The notes under the pieces: model-generated
Told to the model about the DNA's origin: nothing
Databases searched by the model: none
Seen by the model: only the letters and a program-made list of their open reading frames with translations
In this document: in pieces, positions 19,045 through 27,612 of the stretch
How positions within the stretch are numbered: the first letter of the stretch is position 1
Layout of the letters: each line of letters begins with the position of its first letter
Origin: Myxococcales bacterium
GTDB taxonomy: Bacteria; Myxococcota_A; UBA9160; UBA4427
Assembly (NCBI GenBank): GCA_012960035.1
Contig: DUBZ01000013.1
Span: 62,001 to 126,000 of the forward strand
DNA: 64,000 bases
Direction of reading: 5' to 3'
Made by a program: the position numbers and the translations under genes

Positions 19045-19836
19045 GTGGCAGATGAAAAATTGATTGCGGTTTTCGTGGACTATGAAAACCTCGCCCTCGG
19101 TGTGCGTGACGAAAAAATGGGCGCCTTTCAGGTCAGCTTGATCCTCAAGCGTTTGCTCGAAAAAGGGCGCATCGTCTATAAGCGCGCGTATTGCGACTGG
19201 AGTCAGTACCGCAATGAAGTGCGCGAGTTTCACAGCCACGGCATCGAGATGATCGACATCCCGCGCACCAAGATGAGCGGGAAGAACAGCGCCGACATTC
19301 ACATGGTGGTTGACGCCCTCGATCTCAGCCATTCCAAAGACCACATCGACATGTTCGCTCTGCTCACCGGCGACAGTGATTTTTCGCCCCTGGCCTCAAA
19401 GCTAAAAGAGAACAACAAACGCGTGATCGGGTGCGGGGTGAAGAGTTCAACCTCAAATCTGCTGATCAATTGTTGCGATGAATTTATCTACTACGACGAT
19501 CTCGTGCGCGTCGCCGAAAAACCCAAGGTGAAGAAGAAGCCCGCGTCTCGCGCCAAGAGCGCGGCACCCGCTGACAAGGACAAGCCCGCCGCAGAAGAAC
19601 CGGCGATTCTTGATCAATTGGTGGAAATTGTCGGCTCCCTTGAGCAAGACTACGACCCGCTCTGGGGTTCGATGATCAAGCAGACGATCCGACGCGTATA
19701 CCCCGAATTCAATGAGCAAAATTCCGGCTACAAAAACTTTGCCGACCTGCTCCACGACGCAGAAGACCGCGGCTACGTCTCTCTCGACTATGACGAGAGA
19801 CGGGGGAACTTCAAAGTTCGCTTGCTCGACGAATAA
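19045..19836 (+). CDS. NYN-domain nuclease with C-terminal OST-HTH/LOTUS domain
   Basis: 263 residues; GTG start with GGGAG upstream. The NYN (PIN-like) fold occupies about 5-155 with the acidic set D12 (VFVDYEN), D84 and D90 (NSADIHMVVDAL), and D110/D112 (LLTGDSDFSPL), the usual metal-dependent RNase site. A lysine/alanine-rich linker (about 160-195) leads to an OST-HTH/LOTUS domain (about 198-262, ILDQLVEIV ... GSMIKQTIRRVYPEFNEQNSGYKNFADLL). Known relatives (LabA-like and MARF1-like proteins) bind and cleave RNA, the LOTUS domain binding RNA structures. No partner gene is evident. Cytoplasmic. Confidence 0.88.
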   Translation: MADEKLIAVFVDYENLALGVRDEKMGAFQVSLILKRLLEKGRIVYKRAYCDWSQYRNEVREFHSHGIEMIDIPRTKMSGKNSADIHMVVDALDLSHSKDHIDMFALLTGDSDFSPLASKLKENNKRVIGCGVKSSTSNLLINCCDEFIYYDDLVRVAEKPKVKKKPASRAKSAAPADKDKPAAEEPAILDQLVEIVGSLEQDYDPLWGSMIKQTIRRVYPEFNEQNSGYKNFADLLHDAEDRGYVSLDYDERRGNFKVRLLDE

Positions 19837-19901
19837 AATTGAACGCTCGCGCCGCTTGAAGCGCCAGAGCCTTCTCCAATAATCATTTTCAAGATCGTGA
19901 T

Positions 19902-19921
19902 CGACGAAGTGACCTTCGTCG
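19902..19921. terminator. Short hairpin between convergent genes
   Basis: CGACGAAG and CTTCGTCG pair perfectly (8 base pairs) around TGAC, between the convergent NYN and epimerase genes. There is no clear U-run on either side, so a bidirectional terminator role is only suggested by position. Confidence 0.35.
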
Positions 19922-19948
19922 CGCCGCCGAGCAAACCGCGCGTCTGGA

Positions 19949-20872
19949 TCAGTCGCGTAGCAACTCTGGGTTTAGCGCGGTGACCATGCGCTTGATGCCA
20001 TCTCGCCAGTCGATCTGAGTCCGACCCACGAGCTCGTGCATCTTCGCGGGGTCAAGCGTAACGCTCCCGATGGTCGTGTCCGTCGGGTTGAACTTGGGTT
20101 CGAGTCCCGTGAGCTCTCCGATATAGGCGCACCACTCTTCGATACTCGTCGGCTCGCTCCCGCCCCAATTGAGGGTCACCGGGGGGACACCCACGTTTTC
20201 GAGCAGCTTCGGGAGCATGCCAATGTAGTCGTCCTGATGCAGCAAGTTATAGACGCTGGGCGTTTCCTTGTAGACCGGGATCGGCACCCCCGCCTTCATC
20301 ATCATCAAGTGGAACCACGGCCAGCCGCCGTTGTCTCCATAAGGGACGCTGAGCCGAGCAATGACGGTTGGGATGTTCCACTGCTTCGACGCGAACCGAA
20401 CCATCGTCTCCGCTGCGATCTTGCAAATGCTGTAGGTCGGCATCATGGCGCGGTGGTTGTCGCCAAGGGCGTCCGTCTCTTTGAGTGCTTTGTGGCCCGC
20501 GTATTCGTAGACGCCGGCAGTTGAACAATGCATGAACGCCTTACTTGGCCGGCAGCGTTCCATCAAGCGTCCAACGCCTTCTGCATTCGCGGCGAGGTCA
20601 TAGTCAAATTCGCCGGTCTTCACGACCGCGTAGTGGAGGACAATCGAGAAATCGGTGGGCACGTCTTCGAGCGCGGAGTCGGCGAGGTCGGCAGGAATTG
20701 GCGTTACACCGATGGCTTCGACTCTTTTTCGATCTTTGTCTTTGCCAAAACGCGCGAGCCCGTAGACGTCGTTGTCTTCGGCGAGTGCTGCCGCGACGGG
20801 GAACGCGACTTGGCCGGTTGGACCCGTGATCAGGATCTTCTCACCTTTGATACTGCTCGTGGCTTCACTCAC
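19949..20872 (-). CDS. NAD-dependent epimerase/dehydratase family protein
   Basis: 307 residues, extended short-chain dehydrogenase fold. The NAD-binding loop is ITGPTGQVA (16-23, a variant of GxxGxxG), with the ST pair at 116-117 and catalytic Y146/K150 in TYSICK. The segment SVYNLLHQDDY is in the place where sugar epimerases contact substrate. The protein probably acts on a nucleotide sugar or a small hydroxylated compound; no sugar operon surrounds it. It is the last gene of a minus-strand run and may be transcribed separately. Confidence 0.85.
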   Translation of the reverse strand: MSEATSSIKGEKILITGPTGQVAFPVAAALAEDNDVYGLARFGKDKDRKRVEAIGVTPIPADLADSALEDVPTDFSIVLHYAVVKTGEFDYDLAANAEGVGRLMERCRPSKAFMHCSTAGVYEYAGHKALKETDALGDNHRAMMPTYSICKIAAETMVRFASKQWNIPTVIARLSVPYGDNGGWPWFHLMMMKAGVPIPVYKETPSVYNLLHQDDYIGMLPKLLENVGVPPVTLNWGGSEPTSIEEWCAYIGELTGLEPKFNPTDTTIGSVTLDPAKMHELVGRTQIDWRDGIKRMVTALNPELLRD

Positions 20873-20993
20873 GTTTTGAACTCCTTCGGTTGGTGCGCTT
20901 TCTGCTGAGGCGCAGGCGACGGGGCATAGTAGCGCGGACCGACTGGAGGGAATCCAGAACGCGAACCCAGAACTACCCCGATCGAGAACCGGG

Positions 20994-21770
20994 TCAGTTC
21001 GGGTCTGAGATTCGCTTGAGCGCGTCGAAGCCTTTCATTCGGTTGCGCTTGTTCACCGAGTCATCTTCTTCGCTGCTAATCAGATTGCGAATCGGTTGGG
21101 TTCGAAACATGCGAAACGTTCCAATGCGGGTCCCGTCGCGATTGAAGCGACCCAGCATCTCTTGGCCGCTCGGGTCTCCGCGCTCGACCGTGTAGGCCGT
21201 GACACCTTCTTCGCCACCGCGCGCGGCGTTCCCCATGACTTCGGTAATTTTGAACGTCAGGTTCTCGCCGCCGCGCTCAATTTCCCAATTTTCGTGAAAG
21301 CCGACCACATTGATGCCGGCGACTCGGTTCGCCCCCGTTGATGCCCAACCTTTCCCGTCCGACCCGCGTAGCGACTTCGACTTTGAGCCCCGTGAATTGA
21401 CCCGTGGCCCATCCATCAGCTCTTCAAGCTGGCTATCGCTGGGTTCCCACTTGGCGAGCACGCGGCTGCGCGGGTTCCCTTTGTACGACTCGAATCGACC
21501 GTCTTGGTTTTCGATGACGACGATGGGGTACTCGACCCAATAGATGCGGCTACCGCGTGGTTCGAAGGTCCATATTTTGTCGAGCCAACGGTCGGCATCA
21601 CTGTTCTTGGTCGCGGAGTCCTTGTAGTGAACCAGGACAAACCACGTGCCCATGAGCTCCGACTTCGACCGTTTGACCTTGCTCTTCTCAGCGTCCGCGA
21701 TCGCAGCAGCACACACGACCGATAGAAACACAAAGACGATGAGGGTTGCGCTGGCGAATCGGGGAGCCAC
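20994..21770 (-). CDS. Secreted protein of unknown function
   Basis: 258 residues from a GTG at 21770, two bases after the lysA-like stop; the frame stays open upstream but a signal peptide begins here (PRFASATLIVFVFLSVVCAAAIADA, cleavage likely after ADA). The mature part has a tryptophan- and beta-rich pattern: GTWFVLVHYKDSATKN, DKIWTFEPRGSRIYWVEYP, NWEIERGGENLTFKITEVMG and a C-terminal RIGTFRMFRT. It could be a lipocalin-like or jelly-roll barrel, but I recognise no family. Translation is probably coupled to the upstream decarboxylase. Likely periplasmic or exported. Confidence 0.7.
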   Translation of the reverse strand: MAPRFASATLIVFVFLSVVCAAAIADAEKSKVKRSKSELMGTWFVLVHYKDSATKNSDADRWLDKIWTFEPRGSRIYWVEYPIVVIENQDGRFESYKGNPRSRVLAKWEPSDSQLEELMDGPRVNSRGSKSKSLRGSDGKGWASTGANRVAGINVVGFHENWEIERGGENLTFKITEVMGNAARGGEEGVTAYTVERGDPSGQEMLGRFNRDGTRIGTFRMFRTQPIRNLISSEEDDSVNKRNRMKGFDALKRISDPN

Positions 21771-21772
21771 GA

Positions 21773-23026
21773 CTAGATCTCGTTTTGCAGCATTTGGTCC
21801 AAGGTCTGTCGGCGACGGATTAATTCTGACGAACCGTCGACACGAAGCAGGATCTCGGCGCATTCGGGAAACGCATTGTAGTTCTTGGCCGACATCCCGG
21901 AGCAATAAGCGCCGACGCCTTCGATCACCAGAGCATCACCGACGCGTGGGTCGGCAAGCTCGCGGGTCTGCAGTGCTTCCGGGTTTCCGGGCTCAGGCGT
22001 GAGGATGTCGCCGCTCTCGCAGCAGTGTCCGGCAACGAGGAAGTCGCCCGTGCCACGGGTTTCGTCGGTGCCGGGCACGACGATGATCGGATGCTGTCCT
22101 CCGTACAGACTCGGCCGCACGATTTCGGACATGCCTGCATCGATCTTCACAAAGCGATAACCGCCTTCGGCGCTCGTTTCGACGACGTCCGTTACGGTGC
22201 AGACGAGTGCGCCGCAGTTGGCCGCCAAAAACGTGCCGGGTTCAACCTCGAGCGAAAGTTCGCGGCCATGCTCGCGTGCAAAGTTCTCTATTTCGGGAAC
22301 GATCTTCTGCCCGACTGCGATCAAATCGGTCGAATCTTCGTTCGCCATGCGCCCCACTTTGAATCCACCGCCCAAGCTCAGGCTCGTGACTTCGGGAAGC
22401 TTTGCGGCGATCGTCAAAGACATTTTCGCACAGACCACCCACTTGTCCGGATCAGAGCCCGACCCAATGTGGGTGTGCATGCGCGTGATGTGGAGATTGT
22501 GTCGCGCGGCAGTTTCGAGGACCTGATCGAGCTGCTCGTGCCAGATGCCGAAGCTCGCCGACGGGCCGCCGACGTTGGTGCGGTTGCTGTGCCCCGAACC
22601 CAGGCCCGGGTTGATTCGGACCGAAAGCTCACCACCCGGGTTCGCTTCGCCGAACTTTTCGAGCTGCAACAAGGAGCATGCGTTGAAACGAACGCCTTTG
22701 GCGATCAACGCGGCGAGGTTTCGCGGGAGCTCCTGCGCGGTGATCTGGATTCTTTCGGGTTCAACACCAGCGCGCATCGCGCGTTCGGCTTCGAAGCCAC
22801 TGCTTGCGTCAATGTGCAAACCCGTGGCGGTCAAGATGCGAAGTACTTCGGCAGTCGGCAGGGCCTTCATCGCGTACCGGCCGATCAGCCCATACGGGTT
22901 CGGGAATGCGAGAACGTCATTCGCTCGATCGAGCAGCGTCTGCTCGTCATAAACGTAGAAGGGGGTTCCGAATTCGCGTTGGAGTTCGATCACGCGGGCG
23001 GCGTCGAGAAATCTCAGAGTTTCCAT
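21773..23026 (-). CDS. lysA: Diaminopimelate decarboxylase-like PLP enzyme (fold III)
   Basis: 417 residues from the ATG at 23026; an in-frame upstream start at 23125 would add a segment without family resemblance. Fold-III decarboxylases of this type convert meso-diaminopimelate to lysine. The PLP lysine is K54 in GRYAMKALP, the phosphate loop is SLSLGGGFKVGR, and the active-site cysteine motif is GHCCESGD. Differences from classical LysA are EPGT instead of EPGR and GAYCSGMSAKNYN instead of the usual GAY(G/C)xxMSSNYN. It may therefore use another diamino acid, though LysA-like proteins with these features exist. The gene is in a minus-strand run with an AI-2E permease. Confidence 0.78.
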   Translation of the reverse strand: METLRFLDAARVIELQREFGTPFYVYDEQTLLDRANDVLAFPNPYGLIGRYAMKALPTAEVLRILTATGLHIDASSGFEAERAMRAGVEPERIQITAQELPRNLAALIAKGVRFNACSLLQLEKFGEANPGGELSVRINPGLGSGHSNRTNVGGPSASFGIWHEQLDQVLETAARHNLHITRMHTHIGSGSDPDKWVVCAKMSLTIAAKLPEVTSLSLGGGFKVGRMANEDSTDLIAVGQKIVPEIENFAREHGRELSLEVEPGTFLAANCGALVCTVTDVVETSAEGGYRFVKIDAGMSEIVRPSLYGGQHPIIVVPGTDETRGTGDFLVAGHCCESGDILTPEPGNPEALQTRELADPRVGDALVIEGVGAYCSGMSAKNYNAFPECAEILLRVDGSSELIRRRQTLDQMLQNEI

Positions 23027-23124
23027 TTCAGTACTTTCGTTTTGCACGACTTCGATTGGCACGATAGACACACTGGGTTGGCGGACGAAGCCGCGGTGGA
23101 GTTTGGCTGCTGCGCAGGATATCA

Positions 23125-24183
23125 CTACTGCGCGGCGGATTCCTGTTTCTCGGTCGCGTCGAGACGGCCCGCGAGCACCCGGGCGAGAGGCTCCGTGACG
23201 TCGAACCGCTCCATGAGGATCTTCAAGATCGCGGTGATGGGCGTCGCGAGTAGCATTCCAACGACTCCCCAGAGTGCTCCCCAGAACATCAAGGCGAGCA
23301 AGATCGTGACGGGGTGTAGATCGAGTGCATCGCCCATGATTTTTGGAGTGAGGACATTGCCAATCAGAAACTGAACCGTGGCTGGGAGCGCGATCGCAAG
23401 GACCGCCTGCGTGGACGAAAGCTCGGGGCTAAACAGCACGACGGGGAGCGGGAGCAAGACCGCAATGATCGACCCGATGCTTGGGATGAAGTTGAGCAAG
23501 AAGGTGAAGAGGCCAAAGACAAGCGCGAGGTCGACTCCGAGCGCTGCGAGGATCAACCAAACCAACAAGCCTGTCGCCGCGGACATCAGCGTTTGATTTA
23601 CGATGTAGCCCTTCACTCGGGATTCGATTTGGCTGCGTACCCCCTTTTGATCGCGGGCGGCACTCGAACCCCCGGCGAGCAAGAAGAACGTAAAGATCAA
23701 TACAATGAAGCCTTGGGAAAAAAGGTCGACGAGCGCTTGGGTCGTCCCGGCCAAGATGCGTCCGACTGAATCTGCCGGGATCACCGAAGCGGGGTCGAAC
23801 TGCATGTCCGTTTGATCGACGCCGAGCAGGTCGAGCGGGACGGTTAGGGCTTCTCGACCGCGTTCGATCATCGTCGCAATTTGTTCTTGATACGCGGCAG
23901 AGTTCGCGGAGAGGTCGCGCACGGAAGATGAAATCAAACCGCTGATCAAGAATAAGACCACGCTCATCAAGACAAGCGTCGAAAGCACCGCCAACCCGCG
24001 CGGGATCCGCACCCATCGCGTTTGGGCTTCCACAAGCGGAGCAAGGCCCAGTGAGAAGAAAATCGAAAGCACAAACGGAATCAAAACGGGACGAAGCCAA
24101 AAGAGTGCAGCGGCAACGGCGATGGTGCTGAGCACCAACAGGCAAAGGGTCTGAGTCCGTTGTTCTCGGTCTTTCAGGTTCAT
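23125..24183 (-). CDS. AI-2E family (PerM/YdiK-type) membrane transporter
   Basis: 352 residues with about seven to eight membrane segments: two near the N-terminus (TLCLLVLSTIAVAAALFW, PVLIPFVLSIFFSLGLAPLVE), one at about 65-90, a periplasmic helical loop (about 95-150), and a C-terminal bundle including FGLFTFLLNFIPSIGSI and MFWGALWGVVGMLLATPITAI. The FIPSIGS and GxLLATP motifs mark the AI-2E (UPF0118) family, whose members export autoinducer-2, ions or other small solutes. Substrate unknown. Adjacent to the lysA-like gene on the same strand. Confidence 0.92.
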   Translation of the reverse strand: MNLKDREQRTQTLCLLVLSTIAVAAALFWLRPVLIPFVLSIFFSLGLAPLVEAQTRWVRIPRGLAVLSTLVLMSVVLFLISGLISSSVRDLSANSAAYQEQIATMIERGREALTVPLDLLGVDQTDMQFDPASVIPADSVGRILAGTTQALVDLFSQGFIVLIFTFFLLAGGSSAARDQKGVRSQIESRVKGYIVNQTLMSAATGLLVWLILAALGVDLALVFGLFTFLLNFIPSIGSIIAVLLPLPVVLFSPELSSTQAVLAIALPATVQFLIGNVLTPKIMGDALDLHPVTILLALMFWGALWGVVGMLLATPITAILKILMERFDVTEPLARVLAGRLDATEKQESAAQ

Positions 24184-24251
24184 CCTTCACCCCCTCGACT
24201 TGAATCGCCGCAGTGTCGCCAACTTGGACCCACCCGACAAGCGAACCGCTT

Positions 24252-25289
24252 TCAGCCGCTGCCCATGTGACGAGCACGCTCGCCGTGGGAAGCCTTGGCT
24301 TGCCTGTACAGATCGAACTGTCCGCGCGCGCGACTCATGTTGTGCTCTCCCGCGCGTTCGAAGCGCTTCGGGTCCCACGCCCAGTGAGTCTCCCTTAGTG
24401 CATCGGTTGCGAATCGGATGCTGAGTTCGAGCGATACGACTTCGAGCCCAAAGGTCAGTGAATTAAGCTCAGCGGCATCGGGCGTGGCATCGAACGTCGA
24501 CATCAACCCGTCGACTGCGGCTTCGGCAAACGTAATGTCGAGTTCCGCCTCTGGTGCGTCTTCGGGTAGACGGTTGCACCACGAGCGAAGCGCATCGCCC
24601 CAGTCGTACGCGAGCGGCATACGGGCGAGCGTGTCGAGGTCAATCAATGCAACCGGGGAGGGCGATGTTTCGTCTCCTGCGGGTTCGAAGAGCAAATTGT
24701 TGAGCTTGAGATCACCGTGGATGACTCGGTCGGGTGCTGAACTGAGCGATGGAAGCAAGTCGGCTTCTGCGAGCAGGCCTTCGGACAGCAATTTGACTGC
24801 GGGATAACACGGGTGTCCTTCGCATTCGCGAAGCGCGAGTTGTAAATCTTTAATGTGTTGCTGGGTGTCGTGAAACGGGAAGCCAATCGAATGCAGTGGT
24901 GCATCGTAGTCGAGTAGCGCCCGGTGGAATGTCGCGACGAGGTTGCCCGCCGCGTTGAGCTGGTCCGCGTTTTTAGGAATGTCGAACGAGATTCCCGGAA
25001 GACACGTCATCAGCCGCCACAAACCGTCTTCGCCGAGGTCCGCGTAGGGTTTCCCATCACTGATGGCGAGTTCGAATGTCGTCACCCCACGGGCGCGAAG
25101 GTGCTGCGTCACGTTTTGGATGTTGTCGATCACCCGAGGTGAGAACACCGGGCTCATCCGCTGAAGGATGAAACGATCCCCCCCAGCGTCTCGCACGTCG
25201 AATGTCGCGTGAATCAACCCCGTGGTGATGAGGGTTGCGACGGGGTCGGAGAGACCGGCGAAGGAACGGAGTGCGCGTTGAGGATTCAC
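24252..25289 (-). CDS. NahK-like sugar kinase of the APH phosphotransferase family
   Basis: 345 residues from a GTG at 25289, 14 bases after the mlaC stop; the frame remains open upstream. The kinase loop is HGDLKLNNLLF (H191, D193, N198) and the metal aspartate is in LIDLDT (D217). Upstream, FILQRMSPVFS and LHSIGFPFHDTQQ are the pattern of N-acetylhexosamine 1-kinase-type proteins (LHxxIPxFHDT), so the substrate is more likely a sugar than an aminoglycoside antibiotic. No sugar pathway gene flanks it. Antibiotic resistance should not be inferred. Confidence 0.82.
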   Translation of the reverse strand: MNPQRALRSFAGLSDPVATLITTGLIHATFDVRDAGGDRFILQRMSPVFSPRVIDNIQNVTQHLRARGVTTFELAISDGKPYADLGEDGLWRLMTCLPGISFDIPKNADQLNAAGNLVATFHRALLDYDAPLHSIGFPFHDTQQHIKDLQLALRECEGHPCYPAVKLLSEGLLAEADLLPSLSSAPDRVIHGDLKLNNLLFEPAGDETSPSPVALIDLDTLARMPLAYDWGDALRSWCNRLPEDAPEAELDITFAEAAVDGLMSTFDATPDAAELNSLTFGLEVVSLELSIRFATDALRETHWAWDPKRFERAGEHNMSRARGQFDLYRQAKASHGERARHMGSG

Positions 25290-25302
25290 GTTATTACGGG
25301 AA

Positions 25303-25962
25303 TCAGGGTGCGTCCGCTTTTCCGGTCGTAATCTGCGTCCCATCGTTTGCCACATTGCCTGCGGCAAACTTGGAAAGCTTCTCGGAGACCGCGGTGAGGA
25401 GCGAGTCGAACCCCTTGCGTTTCAAAGTTGACGAATACTCTGAGCGGCGAAGCGACAACTCACTCACGGTGCCGTTCATATACACGTCGATGATCTTCCA
25501 GCCGGCTTCAGTCTCATGAAGGCGGTAGTTAAGCTTGACATCATCGTCGTTGGGAAGGACCAGCGTAGTGCTGACCAACTTGGTTTTGTGCGGGGCGTCC
25601 TGCTCTGCGTTTGTGACGAAGTGCTCGCCTGAATAACCTTTGAAGCGACCCGCGTAGTTGGCCACGGTGAGGTTGGAAAACGATTGAAGCCAAAGCTCTT
25701 GCTCGGCTTCGGAGAGTTTCTTCCACGCTCGCCCAATCGATTTCGACGCCATGAATTTCTGATCAATGTGAGCGTTCACTGCGGGAGCGATCAGATCGAA
25801 GCGGCCCTGATAGCCAAGGGCATCGGCCTGTTTCATCGCTTCGGTCAGCGTCTCGTGGAGGTTCTCGACCGACGCGGTTGCGGTGGAGGCCGTCGCGGTG
25901 CTGCTCGAAAGCGTTAGGCAGGCAGCAAGTACAAACAGTGAAGTCGTAATAAATAAACGCAC
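25303..25962 (-). CDS. mlaC: MlaC-type periplasmic phospholipid-binding protein
   Basis: 219 residues from the GTG at 25962 with GAGAGG upstream; this start gives a good signal peptide (VRLFITTSLFVLAACLTLSSSTATAS). The mature part fits the MlaC/Ttg2D family: LSEAEQELWLQSFSNLTVANYAGRFKGYSGEHF, then WKIIDVYMNGTVSELSLRRSEYSSTLKRKGFDSLL. MlaC shuttles phospholipids between the outer membrane MlaA and the inner membrane MlaFEDB complex. No mlaABDEF genes lie nearby, so the rest of the system must be elsewhere. The kinase-like gene downstream is 14 bases away. Confidence 0.88.
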   Translation of the reverse strand: MRLFITTSLFVLAACLTLSSSTATASTATASVENLHETLTEAMKQADALGYQGRFDLIAPAVNAHIDQKFMASKSIGRAWKKLSEAEQELWLQSFSNLTVANYAGRFKGYSGEHFVTNAEQDAPHKTKLVSTTLVLPNDDDVKLNYRLHETEAGWKIIDVYMNGTVSELSLRRSEYSSTLKRKGFDSLLTAVSEKLSKFAAGNVANDGTQITTGKADAP

Positions 25963-26319
25963 GAAACTCGTACCTCTCTTCCCGGCGAACCGGAGCGAGC
26001 GTTGTGGGAAGAAGCGCTTCCCGATCAGCAATGGAAACCACAGCAGGTGCCGAGTGGGTTGTTCGGGGGCGGCGGAGGCCAGTCTAGTGCTTCCCCCATC
26101 GATCTGCTTTTGGCGTTGCGAGCCCCGCGGGGTTTGGCGGTCTTCGATGATGTTGTCTCTGAAGTTGTGCGTTCGACGCACTCGTCATTCAATAAATTCG
26201 CGCGCTTTGCTGAATATGATCTCGCGGGAACGGCGTGCGTTATGCTGCCGCGCGCCCGCCCACCCCGGAGCTTTTGTCGTGCCCGATCAATATGAGTCTG
26301 AACGTCTCGAAGCTTCGCG
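25963..26319. other. Divergent intergenic region with two dyads
   Basis: About 360 bases between mlaC and the SCO1 gene. It holds a 6-base-pair inverted repeat at 26006-26022 (GGGAAG...CTTCCC) and a 15-base palindrome at 26167-26181 (GTGCGTTCGACGCAC). Both divergent promoters should lie here. No open frame with convincing features is present. Confidence 0.5.
26167..26181. promoter_or_regulatory. 15-base palindrome, possible operator
   Basis: GTGCGT TCG ACGCAC reads the same on both strands except its centre base and lies in the divergent mlaC/SCO1 promoter region, about 140 bases before the SCO1 start. A regulator site is possible; it could also be chance. Confidence 0.25.
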
Positions 26320-27006
26320 ATGAGAGGCTTCTATCTCATTCACGTCGCCACCGGTATCATTCTGATCGCGATGCTGGTTGGCTTTTACAACCTGAAGAAC
26401 GATTCGGCTGGGCGTAGCGGGGTGGTCGAAAGTGTCTCCTCGAAGGGCACGGTAAGCGCGGCCGTATTGCCTCCCCGCGCCAGTGATGTTCCACTGTCAT
26501 TTGTTGACCACGACGGAAACGCGACGAGCGAACTCGAGTTTCGGGGTCGCCATGCGTTGATCTTCTTTGGTTATGCGAGCTGCCCCGATGTATGTCCCGG
26601 CAACCTCGTCGTGATGGGCCGCGCGCTTGACCTGTTAGGCGAACAGGCAGCAAGCATTCAGCCGCTTTTCATAAGTTTTGACCCCGCGCGAGACAACCCG
26701 GAAATGCTCAAGAACTACGTCGCACACTTCAGCCCTCGCCTGATTGGGCTGACCGGATCTCCCGCCGAAATCGAAGCGGCCACAAGCGCGTATGGGGTGT
26801 ACTTCGAATTGGTCAAGAAAGAGGGCAGCTCCGAGCTCAGCGGTGAAATCGGGCACACCTCCAAGACGTTTTTGATCGGGCCGCATGGCGAAGCGCGCGC
26901 GATCTTCAGACACAACACCCAGCCAGAAGAGATGGCGTCGGTGATTCGAACCAAGCTAGCTGAAGCTCCGCGGCTCCCTTCCGCGGCCGCGACTAAGGTA
27001 CCGTGA
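26320..27006 (+). CDS. SCO1/SenC/PrrC-family copper chaperone
   Basis: 228 residues. An N-terminal membrane anchor (HVATGIILIAMLVGFYNL) is followed by a thioredoxin-like domain with the copper-binding cysteines C88 and C92 in YASCPDVCP and histidine H179 in EIGHTSKTF. SCO proteins deliver copper to the CuA site of cytochrome c oxidase. The CDS is immediately followed by a DUF420 gene, another oxidase-assembly family, which supports this role, although no oxidase subunit genes are in the window. The domain faces the periplasm. Confidence 0.93.
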   Translation: MRGFYLIHVATGIILIAMLVGFYNLKNDSAGRSGVVESVSSKGTVSAAVLPPRASDVPLSFVDHDGNATSELEFRGRHALIFFGYASCPDVCPGNLVVMGRALDLLGEQAASIQPLFISFDPARDNPEMLKNYVAHFSPRLIGLTGSPAEIEAATSAYGVYFELVKKEGSSELSGEIGHTSKTFLIGPHGEARAIFRHNTQPEEMASVIRTKLAEAPRLPSAAATKVP

Positions 27007-27011
27007 CGTAG

Positions 27012-27422
27012 ATGCTCACTCTTCTTCCCCACTTCGGCGCACTTTGTAACTTGACCATTTTGGTTCTGATCGTGTGGGCCTTTATTGCGATCCGTGCTGG
27101 CGACCGAGAGCTGCATCCAAAGTTGATGAAGGCTGCGCTCGCCACCGGCGCGGTTTTTCTGGTTTCATACGCGCTTCAAATTTTAACTGTTGGTCACGGC
27201 AAGGCACCCGGCGAAGGGCTCTATAAACAGGTCTTTCTGGGGCTTCTCCTGACGCACACGATCGCAGCGGTTGCAGTGCTGCCTTTGGTATTGCGCTCCG
27301 CATATCTTGGGATCCAAGGGCGCTACAGCGATCATAAGAAGATTGTTCGCTTTGCGTATCCAGTTTGGCTGTACGTCGGGCTGACCGGCGTGATCGTCTA
27401 CGTCATGATGTATTTGCTCTAG
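27012..27422 (+). CDS. DUF420 (CtaM/YozB-like) membrane protein
   Basis: 136 residues with four hydrophobic segments (about 8-27, 45-62, 77-97, 115-135) and histidines at the positions typical for DUF420 (LLPHFGALCNL, VGHGKAPGEG, THTIAAVAVLPL, DHKKIVRFAYPVWLYV). In Firmicutes, members of this family (CtaM) are needed for haem-copper oxidase function. It starts 5 bases after the SCO1-type gene, so the two are probably one operon for oxidase assembly. Confidence 0.9.
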   Translation: MLTLLPHFGALCNLTILVLIVWAFIAIRAGDRELHPKLMKAALATGAVFLVSYALQILTVGHGKAPGEGLYKQVFLGLLLTHTIAAVAVLPLVLRSAYLGIQGRYSDHKKIVRFAYPVWLYVGLTGVIVYVMMYLL

Positions 27423-27612
27423 CAGGCTGCCGAAGAACTCACTCCCGTCGCCATGCGCCCGTCTTTCCGGCTCGCTCTTCGTAGCGAAAACTTGCTGGAG
27501 CTAGCGCCTCACAGAAGAAGCGATCGACACTCGTTCGAAGATCCGTGATGTACAGGTTTGTACGGGTAGGCGGTTTCGGAAGAGTCCCGTTCGGAAAAAT
27601 CTTTAGGTAGAA

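Noticed and set aside
20090..20120. GGTTCGAGTCCC-like string resembling a tRNA T-loop
   Set aside because: It lies within the epimerase coding sequence and no acceptor or anticodon stem could be paired around it.
22025..23374. A 449-residue plus-strand open frame antisense to the lysA-like and permease genes
   Set aside because: Shadow of conserved minus-strand genes; no motif of its own.
24252..25289. Aminoglycoside resistance gene
   Set aside because: The APH-like fold is shared with sugar kinases; LHxxIGFPFHDT indicates an N-acetylhexosamine kinase-like protein.
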